A program made the translations under genes and the position numbers. The notes under the pieces were generated by a model. That model was not told the DNA's origin, did not search any database, and saw nothing but the letters and a program-made list of their open reading frames with translations. DNA of 64,000 bases from Bacteroidetes bacterium UBA7692 (GTDB lineage Bacteria > Bacteroidota > Bacteroidia > Chitinophagales > LD1), in the NCBI GenBank assembly GCA_002482725.1, contig DLGO01000038.1:19789-83788 (forward strand), read 5' to 3'. Shown one piece after another: positions 42,814-52,446 of this stretch (positions within the stretch are counted from its first letter, which is position 1; each line of letters begins with the position of its first letter).

Positions 42814-45417
42814 CTATTGTACTATTACTTTCTTAACAGCAATGATCCTGTTTTCTTTATCCAAAACATGGAAGAAATATATTCCGCCATTACCCCACTC
42901 TTTAGCGCTTAGTTTTGTTTCGCGGTTCATTAGTGGTTTATTTATTATCACCTGCCCTATTGCATTTGTAACTTTTACACTATAACCTTCTACGTTCGTA
43001 TTGGCTATCTCTGCCAGTACTACCATCTCGCTGGTTGGGTTAGGGTATACAGCCCATTTCTCGTTTTGCATGGCATTGCTGATGCCGTTAATTGCGGCCC
43101 TTGCTATGTTAGATTTTGAAGAGCTGAAGTTTGCTGTTTTTGCAGTTGGTATGCACCCGTTAGGATTTACTGCCTCTATCTGATAAAAGCTGATAGGAGA
43201 TGTAGAAGCAGAATCTATATAGTTATTGGTACCGCTGGATACAGTAGCTATCAGTTGCAGGTTGGTGCTGCTTGTGCCACGGTATATGTTATATGTCGGA
43301 AAGGTAAAGCCTACATAGTGTGTCCACGTCAGGTTCCAAACACCACCACCGGAATCCTGTGCTGTAGTTAGTAGTATTGTTTTATGAACGTTTCCTCCTA
43401 ATGCTGTGTTGCCACAGGTATCTTTTGCAGCAATTTTGTATCGTACGCTTTCTTGCTGTGCATCAGAGTTTACATCTGTAAATATGCTCAGGTCATCAAC
43501 CCCTACAGCACCTATTCTATCATATACATTTAACTGGGCCGACTCTTTGTAAATATAGAAGCTGTCTACCCCTGTTTTTACTGGTTTTTCCCAGGCTATG
43601 GTATTGTATCCTGTAATGCTGTCTACAGTTACCGCGCATATCTGGTAAGCATTTATAAATGATAAATTTACTTGGAAAGGAGCCGAAATAGAGGTGCATC
43701 CGCTAGTATCAGTCACTGTTACGGTATATGCGCCACTTACATTCACATGTATGCTATCGCTGTTTCCCCCCGTACTCCACAGGTAGGTGGTATATCCTGC
43801 TCCTGCGCTCAGGCTCACATTGGCTATACATGAGGAGTTTCCGGTCTGGCTTATAGTAGGTGCCGGTGGGTTTAGCTTAAAACTAATAACATAGTTATTG
43901 CTTACTGCGGTGCAGCTGCCAGAGCTTACCTGTAGCTGGTAGCTACCGGACTCTGTTACACGCAATGTATCCCCTGTAGCTATTGTTACTCCGGTTTTTA
44001 TCCAGGCATAGCTGTACGGGCTGCCTGCCTGCGCTACTAGTAGCGTTGTATCGCCTGCGCATGGTGTAGTAGATCCTGTTACATTTACATTATAAACAAG
44101 GTTACAGGTATTAGCTGTAACCAGCAGGGTCGTGGTATCGTTGCAGCCTGCACCATAGGTGTCCAGCATAGTTATTCCATAAGGCCCGCTGGCATTCCAC
44201 AATATGCTTACATTACTTGTTCCCTGGCCCGATTGTACAGTTCCTCCGGATATATACCAGTTATAGGTAGTGCCCGGGTAGTTGGTTACTGAATAAGGAT
44301 AAGCTGTGGAAGGAGTTATTGACGTGCTACCTGTTATGGGGTGGTTGTGCTTATTATATACGGTGATGAAGATAGAGGCTGTATCTATACATGCCGGAGC
44401 AGACCTGGTTACAATCACCGAATACTGGCCTTGTGTGGAAACCGTGATAACACGTGAGGTATCGCCGGTAGACCATCTGTAAGTAGAAAAAGTATCTGTT
44501 GTGCTTAAGGTAGTGTATTGCCCCTGGCATAGCGAATTGGTGATGTTGCCATATATGCTGGCAGTATCCATTCCTCTCAGGTAGTAAATCTTCTGGGCAG
44601 TAACTGTAAGGCCTGCAGCATCAGTTACTGTTAAAGAATATGAACTGTTCTGTGTTATTATCGCAGTTGGATTCTGGCACGCAGTGCAGCTAAGTGCATT
44701 TCCAGTGGTCACTGCCCATTGGTATATATATGGTGCTGTGCCATTGGCTGCTGCTGGGGTCAGTGTCACATTGCCACCTGTACATGCGTATCCTATGCCG
44801 CCTACATTTACGCTCAGGTTGTTTACAGGAGTGCCGGTGCATTGCGTTGCGCCGGGTATACAGGCTTTTCTGCCCGGCTTGGTTACTCCCACCGAATCGG
44901 TATTGTTGGCAGGTGTGTATTGTACACATGGGCAATTTTCTGTGCTGGACCTTACACGCAGTATATATGCAAAACTATTAGGTACGCCTATCATTTTTGC
45001 TATATCTCCGAACTCACCTTTTATTACAGGAAGCCCCTGCAGTTTCAATCGCACATAAACTCCCAGGCGATACTGTCCGCATCCGCTTGTTGGTACGCCA
45101 GAAAAATTAATGCATCCTGTTTCGCTATTCAGGTATTGTGTGCCCAATGGATTGTTAAAGGTGTATGCCATACCTGTCGGCAAATTGGTAATACTGTCGA
45201 AACTCAGGTATTCAACGGTAAGGCCGGCGAGAAGATCGTAATTTTTAAAATAGATGGCGGTTCCGGTGCCGCTTACTGTTTGCCCTATTACATAGCAGGA
45301 TATTGAATCGGGCTTAGGACTAAAACCGGGACTTGCTTGGCTCACGGGAACACATTGTGCGTTGGCATTGATGACTATGCCAATGGCAAATAGAAAAGTG
45401 GTAAAAAGGCTTTTCAT
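42814..45417 (-). CDS. T9SS-exported multi-domain protein (Ig/PKD and FN3-like)
   Basis: 867 residues. Signal peptide MKSLFTTFLFAIGIVINANA. Residues 21-200 form an N-terminal domain with paired cysteines (SISCYVIGQTVSGTG, GVPTSGCGQYRLGVYV, TENCPCVQY) shared with the neighbouring 631-aa paralog. The middle (about 205-560) is a run of Ig/PKD-like modules (ITGSTSITPSTAYPYSV; YTTYLWSTGGNSDSIHVNVSGAYTVTV). Residues about 575-775 are FN3-like (QICAVTVDSITGYNTIAWE, TFPTYNIYRGTSS). The end is a type A sorting domain (WAVYPNPTSEMVVLAE ... GGIYFFHV ... AVKKVIVQ). Secreted or surface-anchored through T9SS; ligand unknown. It has a complete promoter at 45447-45476. Confidence 0.88.
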   Translation of the reverse strand: MKSLFTTFLFAIGIVINANAQCVPVSQASPGFSPKPDSISCYVIGQTVSGTGTAIYFKNYDLLAGLTVEYLSFDSITNLPTGMAYTFNNPLGTQYLNSETGCINFSGVPTSGCGQYRLGVYVRLKLQGLPVIKGEFGDIAKMIGVPNSFAYILRVRSSTENCPCVQYTPANNTDSVGVTKPGRKACIPGATQCTGTPVNNLSVNVGGIGYACTGGNVTLTPAAANGTAPYIYQWAVTTGNALSCTACQNPTAIITQNSSYSLTVTDAAGLTVTAQKIYYLRGMDTASIYGNITNSLCQGQYTTLSTTDTFSTYRWSTGDTSRVITVSTQGQYSVIVTRSAPACIDTASIFITVYNKHNHPITGSTSITPSTAYPYSVTNYPGTTYNWYISGGTVQSGQGTSNVSILWNASGPYGITMLDTYGAGCNDTTTLLVTANTCNLVYNVNVTGSTTPCAGDTTLLVAQAGSPYSYAWIKTGVTIATGDTLRVTESGSYQLQVSSGSCTAVSNNYVISFKLNPPAPTISQTGNSSCIANVSLSAGAGYTTYLWSTGGNSDSIHVNVSGAYTVTVTDTSGCTSISAPFQVNLSFINAYQICAVTVDSITGYNTIAWEKPVKTGVDSFYIYKESAQLNVYDRIGAVGVDDLSIFTDVNSDAQQESVRYKIAAKDTCGNTALGGNVHKTILLTTAQDSGGGVWNLTWTHYVGFTFPTYNIYRGTSSTNLQLIATVSSGTNNYIDSASTSPISFYQIEAVNPNGCIPTAKTANFSSSKSNIARAAINGISNAMQNEKWAVYPNPTSEMVVLAEIANTNVEGYSVKVTNAIGQVIINKPLMNRETKLSAKEWGNGGIYFFHVLDKENRIIAVKKVIVQ

Positions 45418-45446
45418 GGATTGATTTTTAGGTTAAAAATAAGATG

Positions 45447-45476
45447 CAAATCTACTATAAATAGGGGAAATGGCAA
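45447..45476 (-). promoter_or_regulatory. Promoter, TTG-N19-TAnnTTTG
   Basis: On the minus strand TTG (45476-45474) and TAGATTTG (45454-45447) are 19 nt apart, matching the Bacteroidota housekeeping consensus. The -7 box lies 29 nt before the ATG at 45417. Confidence 0.65.
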
Positions 45477-45554
45477 TAGCTTATGATAATGGTGCTTTAG
45501 GTGCGCGTATGCTGTAGTGCGCTGTATTTTTAATTTCAGCTTATCTTAAATGAT

Positions 45555-45585
45555 AAAGGCAGATACTTAGAGAGTATCTGCCTTT
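45555..45585 (-). terminator. Intrinsic terminator of the 631-aa T9SS gene
   Basis: AAAGGCAGATACT and AGTATCTGCCTTT form a perfect 13-bp stem with a TAGAG loop. It shares its stem, and the TCTTAAATGA preceding it, with the terminator at 42758. Confidence 0.88.
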
Positions 45586-45604
45586 ATTCTTGTATAGTAT
45601 AGTG

Positions 45605-47500
45605 CTATTGCACTATTATTTTCTTCACTGCCACTATCCTGTTTTCGGTGTCGAGTATATGGAAGAAATACATTCCACCATTACCCCACTCTTTAGTGTT
45701 CAGCTTTGTTTCGCGGTTCATTAGTGCTTTATTCATCACCACCTGGCCTATGGCATTGGTAACTTTTACGCTGTAGCCTTCCACATTCATATTGGCTATC
45801 TCTGCCAGCACTACCATTTCGCTGGTTGGGTTAGGGTACACGGCCCACTTATCATTTTGCAGGGTGTTTTCTATTCCTGCTGCCACAGCTATTACCGTAT
45901 TGGATTTAGATGCGCTGTAGTTGGCCGTTTTCGCAGTGGGCAGGCAACCGTTCGGGTTCACTGCTTCTATCTGGTAGTAGCGCTCATTGGCAGGTGGGTT
46001 AGCATCTTCGTAGTAGGTAGTGCCGCTTGGTACCGTAGCTATCAGTTGCAGGCTGATGCTGCTTGTACCACGATATATATTATATGATGGGAAAGTAAAG
46101 CCTACGTATTGAGACCAGCTAAGCTGCCATACACCACCCAATCCCGGCATTGTGCTCAGGTATATAGTTTTGTGTATGTCGCCGCTCAGTGCTGCTATGC
46201 CACAGGTATCGCGCGCGCATATTTTATATATGGCATTTTCCTGTTGCGGATCGGAGTTTACATCGCTGAATATGCTCAGGTCATTTACACCCACTGCGCC
46301 TATCTTTTCATACTTAGTAAGAGGTGTTTTTTTGTACACGTAAAAGCTGTCTACACCGGTTTTGCTGTGCTTCTCCCATACTATGGTATTGTAGCCTGTT
46401 ATGCTGTCTACCGTTACCGCGCATATCTGGTAGGGTGCCAAAAACGATAGATTAACCGGATATGGTGCCGAGGCTGCGGTGCATCCGTTTGCGCCTGTTA
46501 TGGTTACAGTATATTCATCGCTTGCTCTTACCTGTATGCTATCATTGGTGCCTCCGTTGCTCCACAGGTAGCTATACCCGCCCGGTGCATGTAGGCTTAT
46601 ATTCGAAGTGGTGCAGGAAGTGATGCTTCCATATTTATTTAGTACGGGTACAGCGGGTGCCTGCAAGAAGAAAAGCGAAGTGCCGCTGCTTAGTGATAAG
46701 CAATTGGCAGAGTCTACTTGTACCTGGTAATCTCCGGAACTTTTTGCTTGCAGCATACTTCCTGTTTCTCCTGGTAATATTTGTCCGTCTTTTAGCCACT
46801 GATGATTGTATGGGCCTGATGGCTCGCCTAATAAAAGTATGCTATCGCCTGAGCAGGTAGTATCGGGTGCAAATAGATTTATACGACTCGTTAGTGTACA
46901 GTTATTTGTAGCAGGAATATTTGGGCATTCAGGCTCGCTTCCTGTGCAGGCTTTTCTGCCTGGTTTGGTTACCCCTACTGAGTCTGTTGTATTGCTTGGC
47001 TCGTAGACTATGCAAGGGCAATTATCTGAGCTTGCTCTTACGCGCATTATATAACTCATATCGGGTGCATTGAAAATTTTTGCAAGAGCATCTAGTTCTC
47101 CCGTTTGTTCAGGGAGACCTTGGATTTTTAATCTTACATAGATTCCCAACCGGTATTGTCCGCATCCACCTGTCGGGCTTCCGAACAGGGATATACAACC
47201 TTTTTCACCGTTTTGATATTGAGTACCTAGTGGCTTGTTCATCGAATAAGACATGACTGCTGGCAAATTGGTAATACTGTCAAAAATCATATAGTCCACC
47301 AGTAATCCAGCTACGGTATCGTAACTTTTAAAATAAAGCGTGCTACCTGTGCCGCTTATGGCTTGGCCAATTATGTAGCACGGCATGGAGTCAGCTACTG
47401 TGCTAAAACCTGCATTGGCTTGATTAACAGGAACACATTGTGCGTGGGTAGTTGCTATTAATCCAATAGCAAAGAAGAAAGAGAGGATCAGTTTTTTCAT
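45605..47500 (-). CDS. T9SS-exported protein, shorter paralog of the 867-aa protein
   Basis: 631 residues. Signal peptide MKKLILSFFFAIGLIATTHA. It has the same N-terminal domain (QCVPVNQANAGFS, SMPCYIIGQAISGTG, GGCGQYRLGIYVRLKIQG), a middle with only about two Ig-like modules, the FN3-like pair and a type A sorting domain nearly identical to that of its neighbour (WAVYPNPTSEMVVLAEIAN). The two differ mainly in the number of middle modules (about 235 residues). Same strand, 187 bp apart; a recent duplication. Function is probably surface binding or structure. Confidence 0.88.
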   Translation of the reverse strand: MKKLILSFFFAIGLIATTHAQCVPVNQANAGFSTVADSMPCYIIGQAISGTGSTLYFKSYDTVAGLLVDYMIFDSITNLPAVMSYSMNKPLGTQYQNGEKGCISLFGSPTGGCGQYRLGIYVRLKIQGLPEQTGELDALAKIFNAPDMSYIMRVRASSDNCPCIVYEPSNTTDSVGVTKPGRKACTGSEPECPNIPATNNCTLTSRINLFAPDTTCSGDSILLLGEPSGPYNHQWLKDGQILPGETGSMLQAKSSGDYQVQVDSANCLSLSSGTSLFFLQAPAVPVLNKYGSITSCTTSNISLHAPGGYSYLWSNGGTNDSIQVRASDEYTVTITGANGCTAASAPYPVNLSFLAPYQICAVTVDSITGYNTIVWEKHSKTGVDSFYVYKKTPLTKYEKIGAVGVNDLSIFSDVNSDPQQENAIYKICARDTCGIAALSGDIHKTIYLSTMPGLGGVWQLSWSQYVGFTFPSYNIYRGTSSISLQLIATVPSGTTYYEDANPPANERYYQIEAVNPNGCLPTAKTANYSASKSNTVIAVAAGIENTLQNDKWAVYPNPTSEMVVLAEIANMNVEGYSVKVTNAIGQVVMNKALMNRETKLNTKEWGNGGMYFFHILDTENRIVAVKKIIVQ

Positions 47501-47574
47501 GGTTAGAGTTTTGGATTTGAAAAAGATGTAGTGAAAATAGTAAATATATCAAGAAACGGTATTGCCAGAAACAA

Positions 47575-48270
47575 TTACTGTTTTTCGGCAACCTGCTTTT
47601 CCTTTATCAGTTGGTCAAATGCTGTTTGCAATATCGGGCTTATTTTTTCAGCGCTGTCAGCACTTTCTATAAAATTCACATCGCTCATGTCGCAGTTATA
47701 TATATCATAGCATTGTTTCGATCTCTGCATTATAGCCACACTGCCATCATCGCGAAAGTGGTATAGTTTTTCATTGCCAACCCATTGCCCTTTATCCTTC
47801 CCGCCATTTGCTTCTGCCACACTTACAGAAAAGCTGCGTGCCAGGATTAATTTATCTCCACTGCCAAATACAAATTCATCATTGCCATATCCGTAATCGC
47901 CACAGTTATGCTTAAAGGTGTACAGTATCCTTCCCGAGGTGCTGTCCATCAGTCTGCGGTAAGCACTACAGCAATCCCCTTCGCACGAATCCCTTTCTAT
48001 GTAGGTATTCGCCCGTTCACTTTCCAGCAACTCTTTCAGCGTGTTATTATACATTTCATCATCAGTACCAAATTCAAATAGCATTACCTCTACCACAGCA
48101 TTTTCATCCAATCCATGTTCACCTTCTTCCATGGCATAGTTGTCAAAAAAAGAATCCATCGATTCCCTGTTTGCCTGCTGCATTGGCAGTGGCTTTGGGT
48201 TGCAGGAATACAGCAAAGCGCCAAACAGGAGGATAGCAGTGCTGTAAATGATATTCCGTATTAAGTGCAT
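47575..48270 (-). CDS. Lipoprotein of unknown function
   Basis: 231 residues from the ATG at 48270, which starts a clean lipoprotein signal (MHLIRNIIYSTAILLFGALLYSC, lipobox LYSC); the frame extends 16 codons upstream. The mature part holds a Cys cluster (RDSCEGDCCSAYRRL), GRILYTFKHNCGDYGYGNDEFVF, and strands ending in NCDMSDVNFIES. No family recognised. It lies between T9SS genes on the same strand, 54 bp after the giant M43 protease. Confidence 0.72.
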   Translation of the reverse strand: MHLIRNIIYSTAILLFGALLYSCNPKPLPMQQANRESMDSFFDNYAMEEGEHGLDENAVVEVMLFEFGTDDEMYNNTLKELLESERANTYIERDSCEGDCCSAYRRLMDSTSGRILYTFKHNCGDYGYGNDEFVFGSGDKLILARSFSVSVAEANGGKDKGQWVGNEKLYHFRDDGSVAIMQRSKQCYDIYNCDMSDVNFIESADSAEKISPILQTAFDQLIKEKQVAEKQ

Positions 48271-48324
48271 GGGTATCAGAAAGTATCTGGGTTTATAATT
48301 TAGTGAAGTTTTATCCATACTTTC

Positions 48325-51300
48325 CTACCGTATCAAAGTAAAGCTCCCACTCTTACCTTTTGTAGAGCCATCCGGCCAGCCCACCATCACGCTATAGAAA
48401 TAGGTGCCATTTGGTTGCTCCACGGTCTTGTATTTTCCGTCCCATCCCTTCGAGCCTTCTCTTTCGTCATATATCAGTTGGCCCCATCTGTTGTATACCC
48501 TCAGGTATTCCAATGCAGTACTGCTCGACTCAAATACGGGAAAGAAAAGGTCATTGGCTCCGTCGCCATTTGGGGTAAATACATTCGGCATCTCAAAGTC
48601 GCAATCCAGCCCTATCAGTATGCTGTCACCCGTGATGCATTGGTTGCTATCCTTTACAGTTACAATATACAGCCCAGCTCTGTTTATAGTTATTGTATTC
48701 GTTCTTTCCCCGGTAGACCATAGCACTTCATACCCATCAGGTACGCTCAGTTGCAGCAGGTTATCACAGTGTACAGTATCATTTCCCAGATATATCACAG
48801 GCACGGGTAGCACCTTCAGTTGCAGTATGTATATCGTATCTGTGCTGCCGGGCAGGGTATCAGTATAAGCGCCCTCATTTTTCAGCCACTTGTCTACCAA
48901 AAAAACGCTGTCGCCCCGACAAATTGTAGCCTGAATATTCTTGACTACACTATTGCTGTTGCATCTGTTTACGGTCAGCTGCAGGCGGTATATAGTATCC
49001 GTCGCGCCAAACAAAGTATCTGTATACGTGCCGGTACTTTTTAGCCATCTGCCTCCAAAAAGGAAGCTATCGCCCTGGCATATAGTTTCGGCTATCACTT
49101 TCCTTTCAAAGCTATCGCAGCGTATCACATTCACTGTTACAGATGCCGCTGCTATACAACCATCGCCCGATACCGAGGTTACTGTATATGTAGTAGTATC
49201 TGTTGGGTGCACCACCGGATTAGGACAGCCCGCACAGCTTATTACACTTACATTTCCCGGAGTGTATACGTGTTTGCCAAACAAGCTGTTCAGCTTCAGT
49301 TCTACACCATTTCCATTGCATATCGTGGTATCATTGCCCAGGTCTACCGTCCTTGCGCTATCTACTGTTATGGTCACTGTATCTCTGAATATTCTGCCGC
49401 AAAAATCCTCTGCTTCTACATAATATTTTCCTGCGCCATAAGCCGAAAAGGTGGAGTCGCCGGAATTGTCCTGCCATTTGTATCTTTTATAGCCTCCGCC
49501 TGCATTCAGCACTTTTACGCCACCTACGCAAAAGCTTGTATCAGGTCCCAGGTTTATTGGCTTAGTAGTGCCTGTCACCACTATATCATCACAGTATACT
49601 TGCTGTGTAGGCAAGCCTTCATCCACGGTCAGCCTCACACGGTAGGTGCCTGCAGTAGGGTACGATATAGGAGGCGGGTACTGCAAGGTGCTGTAGGGTA
49701 CACCACAGTCAGTAAAGTTCACCCAGCCTATAGCGCCCGAGTAGCTCTGTATCATCAGTGCCGTCAGCCCCGCATCGGTGCGCATCAGTTTGCTTATGCC
49801 TGCGCTGCGTTGCAGCGTATTGCTGAATGTATGTGTCACCTTTGGTGTGGCTTTTATAGAGTCCAGGTGTACCAGCGTATGGTTGGTATTATTCTCCTTT
49901 ATTACAATTCCATCCAGGCTGCCGTCGCAGTTTACATACAGTGCTATATCGTCGTGCAGGTCTGCTCCTGCACGTACAAATGCTGTAGCCGTAGGTGTAT
50001 TGCCCAGCGAGTTGCCAAAATCAAATCTCTTTATTCCATCAAATAATCCGGTAGCCCATATCGTATGGTTCCCGTTTATTTTGTGGTAGCTGAATCCTGC
50101 ACAGGCATTCACGCTGTGTATCGAGTTCGACTGTACATTGTTGGTTATATTATTCCCCAGAAACATTGTATGTAGCGATGAGGAAGCCCGGGCGGCCACT
50201 ATCAGCCACCAATTATTCCCATCTTTTACTATCGATAGCTTATGCCCCCATCCCATGTTAGCAAACCCCGTCACCTGGCTTACCGCCGGGTTTGTATTCT
50301 CTATGTTTGTGCCAAAGTCCAGCCGGTATATATCTGTATTGAATAGTATGAATCCATAGTATTGCCCGTTTTCATACACTATGTCTATACCATGTGGCCG
50401 GTAGCCGTTCACTATGGCCGGTGTATTTATCCCTACCCGTACAGGAGTATTGTTGGCGCTTGTGCCAAAGTCCAGCCTGAAAAAGTAAGGGCTGCTGCTT
50501 ATGTCATATCCTCCATAGAATCCATAGTATTTCCCGCTTTGCGATTTTACCAGTTCTATACCCGCCAGTGTAGAATTAGGTACAGGATGCTGAAAGCTTT
50601 TTGTTTGTATCGTTGTCAGGTTCAGCTGCGCATCGCAGAAGCTCCACAGGTAGCTGGAAAAATGACACGCAGTATCCGGCTTCAGCGTTACATCCAGGCA
50701 GGTAGCCGCAGGCACAGGCGAATATGTGAATGATGGCCTGCACACAGCGCCCACATGCACAAAGTTGGTAATGCTTGTGGTATCACTGCACTTGGCACTC
50801 GTGGCTATTAGGTACACTGAGTAGTCTCCTGCCTGGGCAAAGGTGTGCGTATAGTTCTGGCTCGTAGCCATCTGCACCCCATCTACAAACCACCTGTAGC
50901 TGGTAGCTCCTGTGGATAGATTGGTAAAAGTTACCGCCTGTCCTGCTGCCGGGTTGCTCAGGCTTGCGCCAAACTGTGCCACTGCATCGCAGTTTACTAC
51001 TATGGTATCTGCAAAAAAAGCAATGCAGTTAGTATCTGTCCCTCTTGTCTCCAGCTTTATAATATAAGTGCCTACAGCGTTAAAGGTATATGCCGGGCTA
51101 AGTTGGGTGCTGAACTGCACTCCATTCATGTACCACTTGTAGGTTGCAGCACCCGCAGAGCCATTCGTAAAGGCTACATTGCTACCTGCCGCTACCGTAT
51201 CATTCACTACGGTGAATTTAGCCGTTATATTACTGGTGCATGGGTTCAGGCAAGAGTTGCAGGTGGTCAGGCTGCTGCGCACATTGTTTATGTGCCATTG

Positions 51301-52206
51301 CATCCGGTCCCTCTGGTCTGCGGTAAATATAGTCATGCAGGCCAGTGTAGTATAGTCCATATAGTTATGGTGCATATCTGGCTGATCTGTGGCAAAGCCT
51401 GACTGCGCATCCGTAGTGCAGCTATTCATACTGCCGTTGCAGCTTATGTTTGCGGTAGAGTTATCAGGTGGTGTATCGCATACTTTATCTCCGTCTGTCA
51501 GGCAGTTGCTGTTGGTGCATCCTCCTTCAAATGTGTGGTACAATCCCAGATAGTGGCCCATCTCATGCGATAGTACTGCGTTTCTTTCCGGTGTACTTCC
51601 CATCATGCTGGCTATTACCACTATTCCGTCTATAGTGCTGCCGTGTGCCGAGGGAAAATAGGCATATCCTCCTATGCTTCCACAGCTCCCTCCGCTGCAT
51701 ATCTCCTTTACCACCCATATATTTATATACCGGGTAGGGTCCCAGCGTATCAGGTTCTTTAGTGCCAGGTCATTGGTTATGCTGGTAGTGGTCAGTGCTG
51801 ACTGCACCCTGTTTATCCCTGTGGTGTTTGCGCCCTGCGGGTCCTGCTTCGCCAGGCAAAATTGGATGTTCGTATTCACCCCATCTGTAGAGTCATACAA
51901 CACGGTATTTCTGTATGACTCATTCAGGTAGTCTACAGCCTTTTTCGCTTGGGCATCACTTATATTTTCCGTACCTCCATTGTGCACTATATGTATCACT
52001 ACCGGCAGTAGGTATGTGGCTCTGGATCCCCGGTGAACAGGATGGCCATTGTTGTATATCTGGTTTTCTATCTGCTGGTGCAGCATTCTTGTTGCAGGGT
52101 TGGCTAACAGATTATTCATTGCTTCATCAGTCGCGCATTTTGTGTTGCCCTGGCCATAGCACATCATGCTTAAAGCTATAAATACAAGTGTAGTGAGCTT
52201 ACCCAT
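48325..52206 (-). CDS. Giant M43 (pappalysin-like) metalloprotease with type B T9SS sorting domain
   Basis: 1293 residues. Signal peptide about 1-19. Residues about 60-310 are an M43B peptidase: zinc site HEMGHYLGLYH (214-224) with the catalytic Glu215, and the Met-turn NYMDY (281-285). Two PKD-like domains follow (TYKWYMNGVQFSTQ; SYRWFVDGVQMATS), then a probable beta-propeller with recurring RLDFGTS..NTP phrases, then Ig-like and cysteine-bearing modules with a repeated SV-x-FL-x-x-KWLK-G-YTDTL-G-TDTIY unit. The last ~90 residues (VFTPNGDGANDLFFP ... VYNRWGQLIYD ... GWDGKY ... GTYFYSVMV) are the gliding-motility/type B sorting domain. Exported through T9SS and likely cell-surface attached. 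Paralog of 54513-57878, whose C-terminus is different. Confidence 0.92.
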   Translation of the reverse strand: MGKLTTLVFIALSMMCYGQGNTKCATDEAMNNLLANPATRMLHQQIENQIYNNGHPVHRGSRATYLLPVVIHIVHNGGTENISDAQAKKAVDYLNESYRNTVLYDSTDGVNTNIQFCLAKQDPQGANTTGINRVQSALTTTSITNDLALKNLIRWDPTRYINIWVVKEICSGGSCGSIGGYAYFPSAHGSTIDGIVVIASMMGSTPERNAVLSHEMGHYLGLYHTFEGGCTNSNCLTDGDKVCDTPPDNSTANISCNGSMNSCTTDAQSGFATDQPDMHHNYMDYTTLACMTIFTADQRDRMQWHINNVRSSLTTCNSCLNPCTSNITAKFTVVNDTVAAGSNVAFTNGSAGAATYKWYMNGVQFSTQLSPAYTFNAVGTYIIKLETRGTDTNCIAFFADTIVVNCDAVAQFGASLSNPAAGQAVTFTNLSTGATSYRWFVDGVQMATSQNYTHTFAQAGDYSVYLIATSAKCSDTTSITNFVHVGAVCRPSFTYSPVPAATCLDVTLKPDTACHFSSYLWSFCDAQLNLTTIQTKSFQHPVPNSTLAGIELVKSQSGKYYGFYGGYDISSSPYFFRLDFGTSANNTPVRVGINTPAIVNGYRPHGIDIVYENGQYYGFILFNTDIYRLDFGTNIENTNPAVSQVTGFANMGWGHKLSIVKDGNNWWLIVAARASSSLHTMFLGNNITNNVQSNSIHSVNACAGFSYHKINGNHTIWATGLFDGIKRFDFGNSLGNTPTATAFVRAGADLHDDIALYVNCDGSLDGIVIKENNTNHTLVHLDSIKATPKVTHTFSNTLQRSAGISKLMRTDAGLTALMIQSYSGAIGWVNFTDCGVPYSTLQYPPPISYPTAGTYRVRLTVDEGLPTQQVYCDDIVVTGTTKPINLGPDTSFCVGGVKVLNAGGGYKRYKWQDNSGDSTFSAYGAGKYYVEAEDFCGRIFRDTVTITVDSARTVDLGNDTTICNGNGVELKLNSLFGKHVYTPGNVSVISCAGCPNPVVHPTDTTTYTVTSVSGDGCIAAASVTVNVIRCDSFERKVIAETICQGDSFLFGGRWLKSTGTYTDTLFGATDTIYRLQLTVNRCNSNSVVKNIQATICRGDSVFLVDKWLKNEGAYTDTLPGSTDTIYILQLKVLPVPVIYLGNDTVHCDNLLQLSVPDGYEVLWSTGERTNTITINRAGLYIVTVKDSNQCITGDSILIGLDCDFEMPNVFTPNGDGANDLFFPVFESSSTALEYLRVYNRWGQLIYDEREGSKGWDGKYKTVEQPNGTYFYSVMVGWPDGSTKGKSGSFTLIR

Positions 52207-52446
52207 TTTTCAGGAGTTTAAAGTTAAGATATATTAAGGATGGCTTGAATATGCAAGCTAATATGTTTCTCTCATTTTTTCAGGAATAAAAAGCAAGGGA
52301 GCCGGGATTCTGTAATGTTATTTTAATCTTACTGTCCTGTTATAAGTAAAGAGTAAATTCTCTGCGGTAAGATTATCTGTTGCTGCAAGGTAGGTTAGTA
52401 CGAGGTACATTTATTATATATGCCGGGATATTAAAAGATAGTATAA

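Noticed and set aside
42758..45585. Repeated terminator sequences as an insertion element
   Set aside because: They are the tails of two duplicated genes; no transposase or flanking direct repeats.
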